From Paraspadella gotoi (Eukaryota; Chaetognatha): a stretch of DNA of 64,000 nt. The DNA is taken from contig CM119269.1 in the NCBI GenBank assembly GCA_051294375.1, positions 20,474,371-20,538,370 on the forward strand, written 5' to 3'. Shown piece by piece: positions 24,274 through 35,308 of this stretch (the first letter of the stretch is position 1; every line of letters starts with the position of its first letter). A model generated the notes under the pieces. It was not told the origin of the DNA. It did no database searches and saw only the letters and a list, made by a program, of their open reading frames with translations. Both the position numbers and the translations under genes were made by a program.

Positions 24274-24959
24274 CTATCATTGGCTCCTTCATTATTTTCT
24301 TCGCAGCTCTACGGTTTTTTTTTTTCAATCTATTCTCGTTGTTTTCTTGCTTCCCGGATGTTAAAGTTGTTGTTGTTATTGTGGTTGTCGTACTTCTAGG
24401 TTTGTCTGTCCTCTTTTTCCCTCTTATTCTGGCTCATCTTTCAAGGGATCAACGCTCTCTCGGTTCATGACTTCTTAAGTCGCATCAGCTGCCACTACTT
24501 TTTTCTTACCATTTTTCATGTATTGATCGACATTATTTGATTTGTTTTTATTTGTTTTTTTGGTTTTTTTTTGGTGTTACCAAAAGAAACCTTAATTACC
24601 GGTAAATGATAAATGTGATTAATTTGGAGGTTATCCATAAAGATAAACGGTTTCGCTCCTTCGCTTCTTTTGACGTTTGACGTTTGAAGTTTTCCTCTCT
24701 TGCTTCATATTTTTGTTTCTCTTCCTTTCATATCTTTTTTTCTTTTTTTTAACTCCTATACTTTACCTTCCTCTCCTTTAGTTTCCTTTTATTTTCTTTC
24801 TCCTGTCCTTTTTTCCTTCCCACGGCTTTGAAATTTCGTCGAGCCAACAATGGGTCACAGTTTTTTCTTTTCTTTTTTCGCGACCTGATGTTTACTCGCC
24901 CGGGATCACGTGATGTCACGCTCTTTCCTGCTGCCCGCTTTTTTTTTGTCTTTATTTCC
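23531..24959. other. Pyrimidine-rich low-complexity DNA
   Basis: Long T/C-rich stretches, with (CT)n at 24,241-24,270. Open frames rich in F, L and S are compositional. A palindromic ATCACGTGAT followed by GTCA lies near 24,905-24,917. No gene seen. Confidence 0.6.
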
Positions 24960-25085
24960 TTTTTTTTTCTTTTCTTTTCTTTTCTTTTCTTTTCTTTTTT
25001 TCTTTTCTTATTATGTCTTCTCATTTCTTTTCTTTCTTTTCTTTTCTTTTCTTTTTTCTTTTCTATTCATTTCTTTTCTTCTCTT
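24960..25085. repeat. (TTTTC)n pentanucleotide repeat
   Basis: Imperfect TTTTC repeats over about 120 bp. Confidence 0.85.
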
Positions 25086-26204
25086 TTTCCTCACGACTTT
25101 TCTTTTCGCTTTTCTTTTCTCTCCTTTTCCTATCCCACCTTTTTTCTTGTCCGCGTTTAACCTTTTGTGTTCTGTTTTGTTATTTTCCCCTAATCCAATC
25201 TAAGACTCAACTCGTTTATCCCATCGCACAAAATCACCGTCCGATTCTGGGCTTTTATCTCCTTTCTTCTTTTCGCCTTGACTTTATCCTATTGACATCA
25301 TATGCGCTCTTTACAGGCACTTTGCTTGTTCAAATTAACATTCTTACCTCTCTTTTTTATTTTAATTGCTTTTAATGTAATAAACTTTTCTACTTTATGT
25401 ACGTTTAATCTCGTATCACTCCTTCTCATACTTATAGTAGATTAGTAGTGTGAGAATTGCTTGCTAATTCTCACGCTAGCGTGGACGAGCGTCTGATGCT
25501 TTGCCCGTAACGAAATGTCTCAACGTGAGTCGCCAAGGAAAAGTATGAAAGTTTGAAATGTTTAATTCTTTATAGAGATTCCTCAGATGTTTCTCCGGGC
25601 AGAAATTAACAATTAAATGCACTCGGATATCGAGGGTAGAAATGGCCGCAATAAATATTGAATAAAAAATAAGGAAAGCGCGACTTTAGGCAAAATTCAG
25701 ACCAAATTCATATTTTAATGGGAACATTATTAAAAAAATCCGTGATCGGTATTCATGATTGTGTTAAAATACTTTTTGACAAAAGTTTTCTGAAGCATGA
25801 GTAATTCGCTAATTCTAATTAATATCTATTATACATATTTTATATATATCTATTAATATCTAATACTAAAATTTTTTGGGGTATAAATTTAATTTTTTTC
25901 TAATTATAATATTGAAAAAATAATTATATTTTTATAAGCTATTTCAATCTGTTTTTAAAAACTAAAAATTCCCCCCAAAATTTTTGACTTTTCATAAAAA
26001 AATTATTTTTATTTTAATATTAATATTGAAAATTTTTAAAATTCCATTCTAGAAAATGTTTGACCATAGAAAGTTTTCTCAAAAATGTATAAATTTCCAA
26101 ATAAAATTTCCGACTCAATTGACGCAGATGGATTTACTTATAGTCATATTTTTTTCCTGTATTTCGGTTTTATTCATAATTCTAGTGAATTTGGTACAAC
26201 AAAT
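25086..26204. other. AT-rich DNA, no gene seen
   Basis: Contains a small hairpin GTGAGAATT/AATTCTCAC (25,450-25,474) overlapping the perfect palindrome CACGCTAGCGTG (25,472-25,483). Otherwise very AT-rich. Confidence 0.5.
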
Positions 26205-26430
26205 ATATATCCATTCATTTAATAAATAAGCTATCTTGCCTCTGACTTTGGAGAGGCTTTGTTGCTTTAAGGCCTCCATCACTCTTACGAGATAATGACA
26301 AGCTTTCAATCAAGCTTTCAATCAAGACTCTCTCACAATCTCGTTTATTCACTCCCAGAGTACCTAACTTCCCTATGAATGAAGTGGCATAATATTTCAA
26401 AGAATGTTTCAATTGTATGAAAAGACCACT
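26205..26430 (-). repeat. Dispersed repeat, copy 1
   Basis: A segment of about 220 bp whose reverse complement recurs, diverged, at 29,745-29,962. On the minus strand it encodes RVMEALKQQSLSKVRGKIAY, followed by LLNEW; the other copy encodes the near-identical SVMEALNHQSLSKVRDKIAY, also followed by LLNEW. The shared frame suggests a fragment of a transposable-element protein or a duplicated exon. I do not recognise the family. Confidence 0.65.
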
Positions 26431-27143
26431 CACTTAAGTAATATTTGTATCTAAGTATTTTCCCCCATTTTTTTTTCTTGTCTTTCAGGTGCAAACATTA
26501 TTTCCTCTCCGAACCTCTTCCGCGCTTCTTCGTTCTCGATATTCCTTCCTTTCCGCATATACTTTTTTTTTTTCCCGCCGAAATCGTTTTTTACCTCCGA
26601 TTCGCGCGCCAATGTTTTTGTCTTGGAATCCCGATGGAATCCTATTTGCCAGGGCCGAGGGAAAGGCAATTGGAAGCCCCGCTGGAACGGCCGCTGGAAT
26701 GGAAATCGAAAAGGAAATTGAATGAAAAGCGAAAATGGAACGGAGATCGCCAACTTCTCTCATGAGATGACACATGGAACGAAGGCGAGCCTACGTGAAG
26801 GCTTCAAAGGCTGTGCTCAATCTAAAACTGTAAATTTAGATGAGAAGTATCGGAAAATCTATCCTTAGTTTAGTTGGAAAAACAGTTTAAATCGATGCAC
26901 GTTGCTTTTGAAAATGAATTTTAAAATGACCGGAAAGAATGACGACGACGACAAAGATGAATCCGTTGGTTTATTTCGTCGTCAATAGGGGCACGTAATG
27001 ATTGTCATCATGGTCAATGTTCAGTTAAATATTCCAAACACTAATCGTTAAATATCGTCTTTAGTGTCGTTCTCTTTTTCATCATCGTTATCGTCTTTTC
27101 TGTAGATTTTTTTCGATAATCGACAATGGAACGTGTCACCTCT

Positions 27144-27147
<4 letters not shown>
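26431..27147. other. Mixed DNA, no gene recognised
   Basis: A stretch at 26,470-26,770 is open on both strands but without a domain. The plus reading repeats a short EAPLERPLEW-like pattern that arises from tandem GCTGGAA(T/C)GG text. No splice-site pair is convincing. Confidence 0.4.
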
Positions 27148-27180
<33 letters not shown>

Positions 27181-27181
27181 A

Positions 27182-27240
<59 letters not shown>

Positions 27241-27242
27241 CC
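27148..27242. repeat. (CT)n microsatellite
   Basis: Two CT tracts interrupted by TTCTATCTC. Confidence 0.95.
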
Positions 27243-28571
27243 TCCCATATAAGCCAAAAAGTATTTCCACTGTGGGCGACATTTTAGATAAAAACCGCGT
27301 CGCCTTTCTTCATTTTCTCCACTTTTTTCTTCTTTTTTTTTTCTTCTCTTTATGATTTATTATTCCTTTTTTAAAAACGTTATTTCCTTCTCTTTTCCTA
27401 GATTTTCTGCGATTTTCTTTGCTTTTTCTTTAAAAGCGGAGCTCGATTTTTTTTCTTATTTCTTTTTTCATTATTTCTTCGTGGCACTTTTTTTAATGTT
27501 TGCTTTTACTCGCTTTTTTTTTTTTTTAACTTTTTCCTTCTTTTTTTATTTTTTATTATTTTTTTCTTCTGTTTTTTTATATTCTGTTTTATTTTTTCTT
27601 CCTTATAATTATTTTCTTATTTTTTATCTTTCGTTTTTAATCTTTACTCCTCATCTAGAATCCCAAGAGTAATGTTTGTTGGTTTTAAACATCATCGCCC
27701 TTTTTCGTCGTCGTTTTCGTTGTTTTTTGAGGGAAACATTTTTTATACAAAAAACGCTTGTTGTTTTTCGTATTTGGTAACAATGAGGGCCTTGAACACT
27801 ACGCCACCTTCTTTTTATTAAAAAAAAATTAATAATCATGTACCCATCTGGGCTGAAGAAAAAATATTAAGCTGTTTATGAAGTATTAAATAATCATTAA
27901 AATTATTCAGGTGGACTAAAATAAAATAATCTACAGAATAATCTGTGTTACAAACCAACATCAAAATTTAAAAGTCATTTAAAATAAAAAAAAAGAAATG
28001 AGCAAGTGTATGTATTGAAATTTTCGGTTGAATTATTCGAAAGACATAATTTTCTTGGAAAGAACGGGCACGCTTTACTGCCCGACTGTTCGCGATTTCC
28101 TCGGGCAGAAACAGGCAGAGGCAGCGAAGTCTCAGTGCGGGCACGAGAATGATTTCCCTCGATGCAAAAAAAAGGAAGGAGAGAGAAAGAGAGAGATGCG
28201 CTTTTTTTAAAGTCGCGGATCCTTCGGCGACTCTATAAGGTAACTTCTGATTGGTCTGCTGGTCGTTTGGTCGTTTCGTCGGTCTTGTTATCAATTGGTC
28301 ATTTTAGATATACTGACCCAAGGTTATGAATCATAAAACCCTTATTATAGATCTGATATCGTAAAACGAAATATTCTAAAATTCTAAAAATTATGCTTAA
28401 TTTATTCTCCAGAAACCTAATTATTTTATATTTTTATTAAAATATTGAAAGAGCAAAAGACTAATATTGCTTATAGCCGAGACTAAGGGGCTTGAGTGCT
28501 TTCTTTTTTTTTCGAGCTCGGCGCAAGTGAGGAACATTTATCACATAAAACAACCTTGGCGGCGTTTGGTG

Positions 28572-28603
<32 letters not shown>

Positions 28604-28901
28604 AAACTGTGTTACGATGAGGAAGGCGGTCCTAAAAGCTTACTAAAAACATACAATGACATGGAAAGCCATGGAAGAAAACACTTTCGTATGCCAAAAC
28701 AAATTTGCTAATACAAACGTGTGCCTTGAAATATCTAAACGACTATTAACATTAAAAAAAACCGCGGTGGGTCGATGGGAAGAAAATAAGTGAAATACTA
28801 AAAGGAGTTGATTGATAGTTTTTTTTTTTTCTTTCGAGAATGAATAATTCAGAAAAGAAATGAAACGGAAATAAGCGAGAGATTTCTAGACGCTCTCATA
28901 C

Positions 28902-28945
<44 letters not shown>

Positions 28946-29387
28946 AGAGAGACTGTTTTTTTAAAATAATCATTTTAAGAAATGTATGCTTACCATGCAA
29001 ACCCGCTTGTTTTCCCTTTTTTCATTGTTTTCTTTTACTCCACTATTTACTGTTTACTGTTTACAGTTTATTGTTCTTCCGAGAGTGACTCATTTCTGTT
29101 CGTTTATCTTCGATATGGTCTTGTTTTTTTTTCACGGCAACCAACCAAAAGAGAAAAAAAACATGAATCATTGCCAATAGAGTTACAAGATGGCAGAATT
29201 ACTCTGGGCCTACTATTCTCATATTTTTTTTTTTTTTAATTAACTTAATTAAATAAAAAGATTTTATTTAGTCTCTGTTCTTTTCTCTGTTTGTCAAAAT
29301 TTTGTCTTCCATTGTTTTTACTTGAAAATATTTTAAGATATAAACAGTGATCTTTGAAATTTAAGCATCGGTTAGGAAAAATTAACT
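27243..29387. other. AT-rich DNA with small (GA)n tracts
   Basis: T-rich at 27,300-27,650. GA microsatellites lie at 28,577-28,604 and 28,908-28,950. I see no exon with reliable borders and no RNA gene. Confidence 0.5.
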
Positions 29388-29471
29388 AAGAGAAAGTTTG
29401 ATTTGTTTACAACAACGATTTGTTTTTGAAATAAAACAAATCGTTGTTGTAAACAAATCAAACTTTCTCTT
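29388..29471. repeat. Perfect 38-bp inverted repeat with 8-nt loop
   Basis: Arms 29,388-29,425 and 29,434-29,471 are exact reverse complements (AAGAGAAAGTTTGATTTGTT... against ...AACAAATCAAACTTTCTCTT). The loop is TTGAAATA. A perfect 38-bp stem does not occur by chance in a window of this size. It may be a foldback element, a young MITE or a small-RNA hairpin. Confidence 0.9.
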
Positions 29472-29744
29472 AATCAAAACACAACGAAAGAAAGGATTAT
29501 ATACCACAATGTCTACTCTCGAAAAATTAACTATATAATCCTAACTAACATGGTTTTCAAAAGTAAAATATTAGGACATGTTTGAGAAAAGGGTTCAGAA
29601 TATCTAACGAAAAAAAAGACTGTTTATAATCGTATAAGAGTTTATAGTAACATACATTGCTGACTTTTTATAGTTTACTGGAAATATAATTTAAATTATA
29701 GGAGTTAACATTTTAAAGCAAAATTGATGCAACCGCTCGTTGTA

Positions 29745-29962
29745 TCACATGAAACATTCTTTGAAATAATATACCACCTCATTGATAGGGAAGCCAGGTT
29801 CACTGGGAGTGAATAAATAAGACTGTGAGAGAGTCTTGATTGAAAGCTTGCAGAAACCTGCTATGTTATTATCTTGTAAGTGTGATGGAGGCCTTAAACC
29901 ACCAAAGCCTGTCCAAAGTCAGGGACAAGATAGCTTATTTATTAAATGAATGGATAATTTTT
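29745..29962 (+). repeat. Dispersed repeat, copy 2
   Basis: Inverted, diverged partner of 26,205-26,430. Shared text includes GAGAGAGTCTTGATTGAAAG and ACAAGATAGCTTATTTATTA. The upstream half has in-frame stops that copy 1 lacks, while the VMEAL...LLNEW frame is open in both. Confidence 0.65.
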
Positions 29963-31320
<1,358 letters not shown>

Positions 31321-31499
31321 TTTTACGTCGTCTCCCGCCTCTCTCTCCTCCTCCGTCTCCTCGCTCCCTCCCCTCTCCGCGTTCTCTCATCTCCACTCTC
31401 CGCCCCATCTCCTCTCCTCGTCATCGCCTCCTCGCTCCGTCCTCTCTCTCTCAGTTTCTTTGACTCTCTCTCTCTTTCTATCTCTCTCCCCGCTGGAAC

Positions 31500-31959
31500 T
31501 GTTTACTCCATCGAATCGGACCGAAATCCGACGTCGGCGCCATCTTCGGCGTTCCACAGTGGCGCTCGTAATTTCATTGATGGATATTGTCGTCTACTCA
31601 TAATTGGCTGATCTGTCGATCTCATCGTCTGATTGGGGGATTCTTCCCTGTTCTCTAAAATCTAATTCTCAAGGAAAGAGTCTCTGTCGTCTTCTCCATC
31701 CATTAAAAAAAAAAGGCGCCAGAATAGTTAAAACTTTTAACGTCCTCTTTTCCCTTCGCGACCAAAAGAGCGCGCCACGAAATTTAGCGTTCTCGCCCCG
31801 GCGTCACTCCCCTCGGGACCGCGAGCATTCTCGGCGGCGCCGGTCGCCGTCTTGAATAAAAGCGACGGTTTCGCGCCGACGAATCGGCGCCATTTCCGGC
31901 GAGAGAGATCCCATTTCGCGCCTAATTCCGGTTCCGAGCCTTCCCCATTTGTTCTTTCG
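31500..31959 (+). promoter_or_regulatory. CpG-rich, promoter-like region
   Basis: CpG density rises sharply compared with the preceding 30 kb. CGCCATCTT at 31,538-31,546 is a perfect reverse YY1 core (AAGATGGCG), and a related CGCCATTTC lies at 31,888-31,896. It ends at a 25-N gap and lies upstream of exon 1 of the phosphatase gene on the same strand, so it may be part of that gene's promoter. I cannot place a start site. Confidence 0.45.
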
Positions 31960-31984
31960 NNNNNNNNNNNNNNNNNNNNNNNNN
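31960..31984. other. 25-N assembly gap
   Basis: Placeholder-sized gap. It is followed by CT- and T-rich low-complexity DNA (31,985-32,249) containing long T homopolymers. Confidence 0.98.
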
Positions 31985-32129
31985 CTCTCCCTCCTCTCTC
32001 TCTCGTCTCTCTCTCTCCTGAGTACTCTCTCTCTCTCTCTCTCTCTCTTCTCCCTCCGCTTTCTCTCCTCTCTCTCAGCCTCCTTCTCCTCTCTCTTCCT
32101 TCTCTCTTCTCTCTTTTTTTCCTTTTTTT

Positions 32130-32160
<31 letters not shown>

Positions 32161-32249
32161 CATCTTTTTTTTTCCCTTTTTTTTGTTTTCCCTTTTTTCC
32201 TCCTCCTCCTCCTTTTTTTTTTTTTTTTTTTTTTTTTTTTCTTTTTTTC

Positions 32250-33627
32250 TTCTACGAAAATCCATAAAGTTGGACAGGCAAAAACTCTTTTACGAAAAAA
32301 AAAAGAAAGAACTGAAATACATAAGACCTTGAAAGAAAGAAAAAAATATTGCGCGTGTGCAAGGTTTTTTTTTATAATGTCGCATTCCGCTCTCCCGATT
32401 TGGCCATCGATTTAGAACAGCTACTTCCGATTTGGGCGCTACTTTTTCGGCTTTCTCTTTCTCGAAAATCTCTTTTCCCTTCCACGTCTTTTTCGCGCAC
32501 GTTCTTTCTTCTCCCGAGTGACCATGAGCTCCTTCTCAAAAACAACATATCCCTGCCGTGTGGAAGACCGCGCGCAACGCGACGCCTTCAGATTCGCGCC
32601 AACGGAAAGCGTCCCCCTGCACGACGATGACCGCGGCGGTACTTAGCTTCTTGACCTACCGTTAAATAGTATCTTTCCTCCAACGTTCCAAAGAGACAAA
32701 CAATAACACAAATTCTCGCGGCGCATTTATGAAGACCGAAAGTGGCGCCGTCGAACTCGAAACGAGAATGACATCCCCGTCCACCCGAAATCGGGGTTCC
32801 CGGAAATCTATCCGGAAATCCATCCGGAAAATTCTATCCGGAATTATCGGTCCTGAGATCCGCGAGTGAACCTTTCCCACTCTTCGAAAGCTCTTTGCTT
32901 CGTCTAATGATGAAATTTATATCTTCGCAAATTCAATCGCGCTTGCGTATTCCCTGCGACTACCATTTACTCGTTGGAGCTCTCCTTCCCATTCTTCGTC
33001 TTTTTTACCTAAATCGTCCTTACTTTCTGTGTAGCCCTGCCCTCTCCCCCCTCTTTAAATCCTCCCCTTCTCCGCCCCATAAGCCCCCCCTCTCTCTCCG
33101 ATCGCCCCTTTTCCATCCGGCGATCCTTCCGTCGAAGTCCATGAGGATGAATTCGACGTCGCTGGAGGGCCGCGTCGACGCCAGACCTTCAGAGTCGCCA
33201 CCTCCAAAGATTTCAGAATGTCCACTCAGGTGAGCCGAGTTCGTTGATTATTTTTTGGATTTTAATAAAATTATTTAGACATGTGGTATATATATGATTG
33301 TAAGCGTTACAATGTCGCGCCCATAATTCATTTTGAATAGAATCACTGAAAAAAAAAGTTTTGAAAGCTGAAAGTACGACTTTAAAAAGTTGATAGATTG
33401 AGAATTGATAATTTAAAAAAAAAAAAAAATTTCCAAAGTCAAAAGAAAGAGTGAAGAAATAACCAATTGCAATGCGACGAAAAAAACAAAGAGAAAGATG
33501 AAAGAAAAAGAAGTTTGAAGGTTTTCCAAATTTGGTTCCGTTCACATTGCTTTTGAAGGTGAATCCCTTAAGACAAATTTTTTTGGCCGGAAAAAGAGAA
33601 TAATCCCCGGGTGAGAGAAGAGAGGAG

Positions 33628-33661
<34 letters not shown>

Positions 33662-33684
33662 GAGAGAGAAGAGAGCGAGAGGAC

Positions 33685-33725
<41 letters not shown>

Positions 33726-33848
33726 GAAGAGAGAGAAGAAGAGAGGAGACAAGACAGAGAGAGAAGAGAAGAGGAAGAGAGAAATATTATGTTCAAACAA
33801 AGAGAAAAAAAAAAGAAAAACGAGGGGAGTATCTCTTTTCTTTTTTCT
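32250..33848. repeat. Tandem duplicate A of the exon-1 region (insertion-rich)
   Basis: Starts TCTACGAAAATCC and is repeated from 33,849 as duplicate B. The offset falls from 1,598 to 1,529 to 1,483 bp along the unit, so A carries many extra bases. One block of about 130 bp (33,032-33,161, matching 34,561-34,690) is identical in both. The (GA)n at 33,617-33,781 belongs to A; the matching part of B lies in a gap. Confidence 0.85.
33141..33229 (+). pseudogene. Frame-broken copy of PTPN4-like exon 1
   Basis: Matches the intact exon at 34,670-34,752, with the same ATGAGGATGAATTCGACGTCG start and the same CAG|GTGAGC donor. Extra bases (GCTGGAGGGCCGCG for GTTGAGCGCG, AGACCTTC for AGACTTC, CACTCAGG for CACCAGG) break the frame, so it reaches the donor out of phase. 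I read it as a noisy copy of the same exon and not a second gene. Confidence 0.75.
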
Positions 33849-33973
33849 TCTACGAAAATCCCATAAAGTGTGGGAAGGCAACTCTTTTACGAAAAAAAAA
33901 GAAGACTGAAGACTTAAAAAAGGAAAATATTGCGCGTGTGCAAGTTTTTTTTAATTCGCATTCCCGCTCTCCG

Positions 33974-34008
33974 ATTGGCCGATCGAGTTTAACAGCTACT
34001 CCGATTGG
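33974..34008 (+). promoter_or_regulatory. Two inverted CCAAT boxes
   Basis: CCGATTGG occurs at 33,971-33,978 and 34,001-34,008 (ATTGG is CCAAT on the other strand), 30 bp apart. In duplicate A both are spoiled by one extra T (CCGATTTGG), which supports B as the true sequence. NF-Y usually binds such sites near metazoan promoters. Confidence 0.45.
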
Positions 34009-34330
34009 CTACTTTTTCGGCTTTCTTTCTCGAAATCTCTTTCCCTTCCACGTCTTTTCGCACGTTCTTCTCCCGAGTGACCATGAGCTTCTCAACAACA
34101 TATCCTGCGTGTGAAAGACCCGCGCGCACGCGACGCTTCAGTTCGCGCCAACGAAAGCGTCCCCTGGCACGACGATGACCGCGCGCGTACTTAGCTTCTT
34201 GACCTACCTTAAATAGTATCTTCCTCGCAACGTCCAAAGAGACAACAACAATAACACAAACAATTCCTCGCGGCGCTTTATGAACCGAAAGTGGCGCCGT
34301 CGACTCGAAACGAGAATGACATCCGCGTCA

Positions 34331-34390
34331 CCCGGAAATCGGTCCGGAAATCTATCCGGAAATCCATCCGGAAATCTATCCGGAAATCGG
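34331..34390 (+). promoter_or_regulatory. Five-fold 12-bp tandem array of ETS-like sites
   Basis: CCGGAAAT occurs at 34,332, 34,344, 34,356, 34,368 and 34,380, exactly 12 bp apart, as units T-CCGGAAAT-CNN. The core CCGGAA is that of ETS-family binding sites. The array lies about 280 bp before the exon-1 ATG, in the 5' leader or promoter. The same bases, read as codons, give a repeating KSIR pattern in a 90-codon frame (34,291-34,563). I regard that as a by-product of the 12-bp period. Confidence 0.5.
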
Positions 34391-34669
34391 TCCTGAGATC
34401 GCGAGTGAACCTTCACTCTTCGAAAGCTCTTTGTTCGTCTAATGATGAAATATTTATATCTCGCAAATCAATCGCGCTTCGTATTTCCCGCGACTCATTT
34501 ACTCGTTGGAGCTCCCTTCCCTTCTTCGTCTTTTACCCTAAATCGTCCTTAGCTTCTGTGTAGCCCTGCCCTCTCCCCCCTCTTTAAATCCTCCCCTTCT
34601 CCGCCCCATAAGCCCCCCCTCTCTCTCCGATCGCCCCTTTTCCATCCGGCGATCCTTCCGTCGAAGTCC

Positions 34670-34752
34670 ATGAGGATGAATTCGACGTCGTTGAGCGCGT
34701 CGACGCCAGACTTCAGAGTCGCCACCTCCAAAAGATTCAGAATGTCCACCAG
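34670..34752 (+). CDS. PTPN4: PTPN4/PTPN3-type tyrosine phosphatase, exon 1 (start codon)
   Basis: ATG at 34,670 (a second in-frame ATG at 34,676) opens a 28-codon frame, MRMNSTSLSASTPDF...SKRFRMSTR, that ends after AG at a strong donor, CAG|GTGAGC (intron from 34,753). The last codon is completed by the first base of the exon at 37,560. The end, RFR-MSTR followed by TYNVRASEL, matches the start of vertebrate PTPN4, whose N-terminus is short and leads straight into the FERM domain. Here about 18 extra residues precede the conserved part, so a start at either ATG is possible. The protein family acts at the membrane-cytoskeleton interface, using FERM and PDZ domains to target a cytosolic tyrosine phosphatase. 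A frame-broken duplicate lies at 33,141-33,229. The link to the later exons is inferred from matching phase and homology. Confidence 0.85.
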
Positions 34753-35045
34753 GTGAGCCGAGTTCGTGATATTTGGATTTTATTTAGACATTAGGTATAT
34801 ATTATGATTGTAAAGGCGTTACGATGTCGCGCTCATTTTGAATAGATCACTGAAAAGTTGAAAGCTGAAAGTACCGACTTAAAAGTTGAAAATGAGAATT
34901 GATAATTTAAAAAAAAAAATCAAAGTCAAAAAGAGTGAAGAAATAACAATTGCATGCGAGAAAAAAACAAAGAGAAATAGAAAGAAAAAAGAAAGTTGAA
35001 GGTTTTCCAATTTGGTTCCGTTTCATTCTTTTGAAGGTGAATCCC

Positions 35046-35272
35046 NNNNNNNNNNNNNNNNNNNNNNNNNNNNNNNNNNNNNNNNNNNNNNNNNNNNNNN
35101 NNNNNNNNNNNNNNNNNNNNNNNNNNNNNNNNNNNNNNNNNNNNNNNNNNNNNNNNNNNNNNNNNNNNNNNNNNNNNNNNNNNNNNNNNNNNNNNNNNNN
35201 NNNNNNNNNNNNNNNNNNNNNNNNNNNNNNNNNNNNNNNNNNNNNNNNNNNNNNNNNNNNNNNNNNNNNNNN
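35046..35272. other. 227-N assembly gap
   Basis: Falls where duplicate A carries (GA)n, so the missing sequence is probably that microsatellite. Confidence 0.98.
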
Positions 35273-35308
35273 TGTTCACAAGAGAAAAAAAGAAAACGAA
35301 GGGGAGTA

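Larger units (their letters stand above)
33849..35308. repeat. Tandem duplicate B of the exon-1 region (clean copy)
   Basis: Second copy of the unit at 32,250. It contains two intact CCAAT boxes, the 12-bp ETS-like array and the open exon 1. A 227-N gap (35,046-35,272) replaces its GA-rich section, and the unit resumes at TGTTCACAAGAG and ends near 35,308. Confidence 0.85.

Noticed and set aside
34291-34563. 90-codon frame with a repeating KSIR motif upstream of exon 1
   Set aside because: The motif follows from the 12-bp ETS-like array. The frame lies in the leader or promoter and lacks support as a protein.
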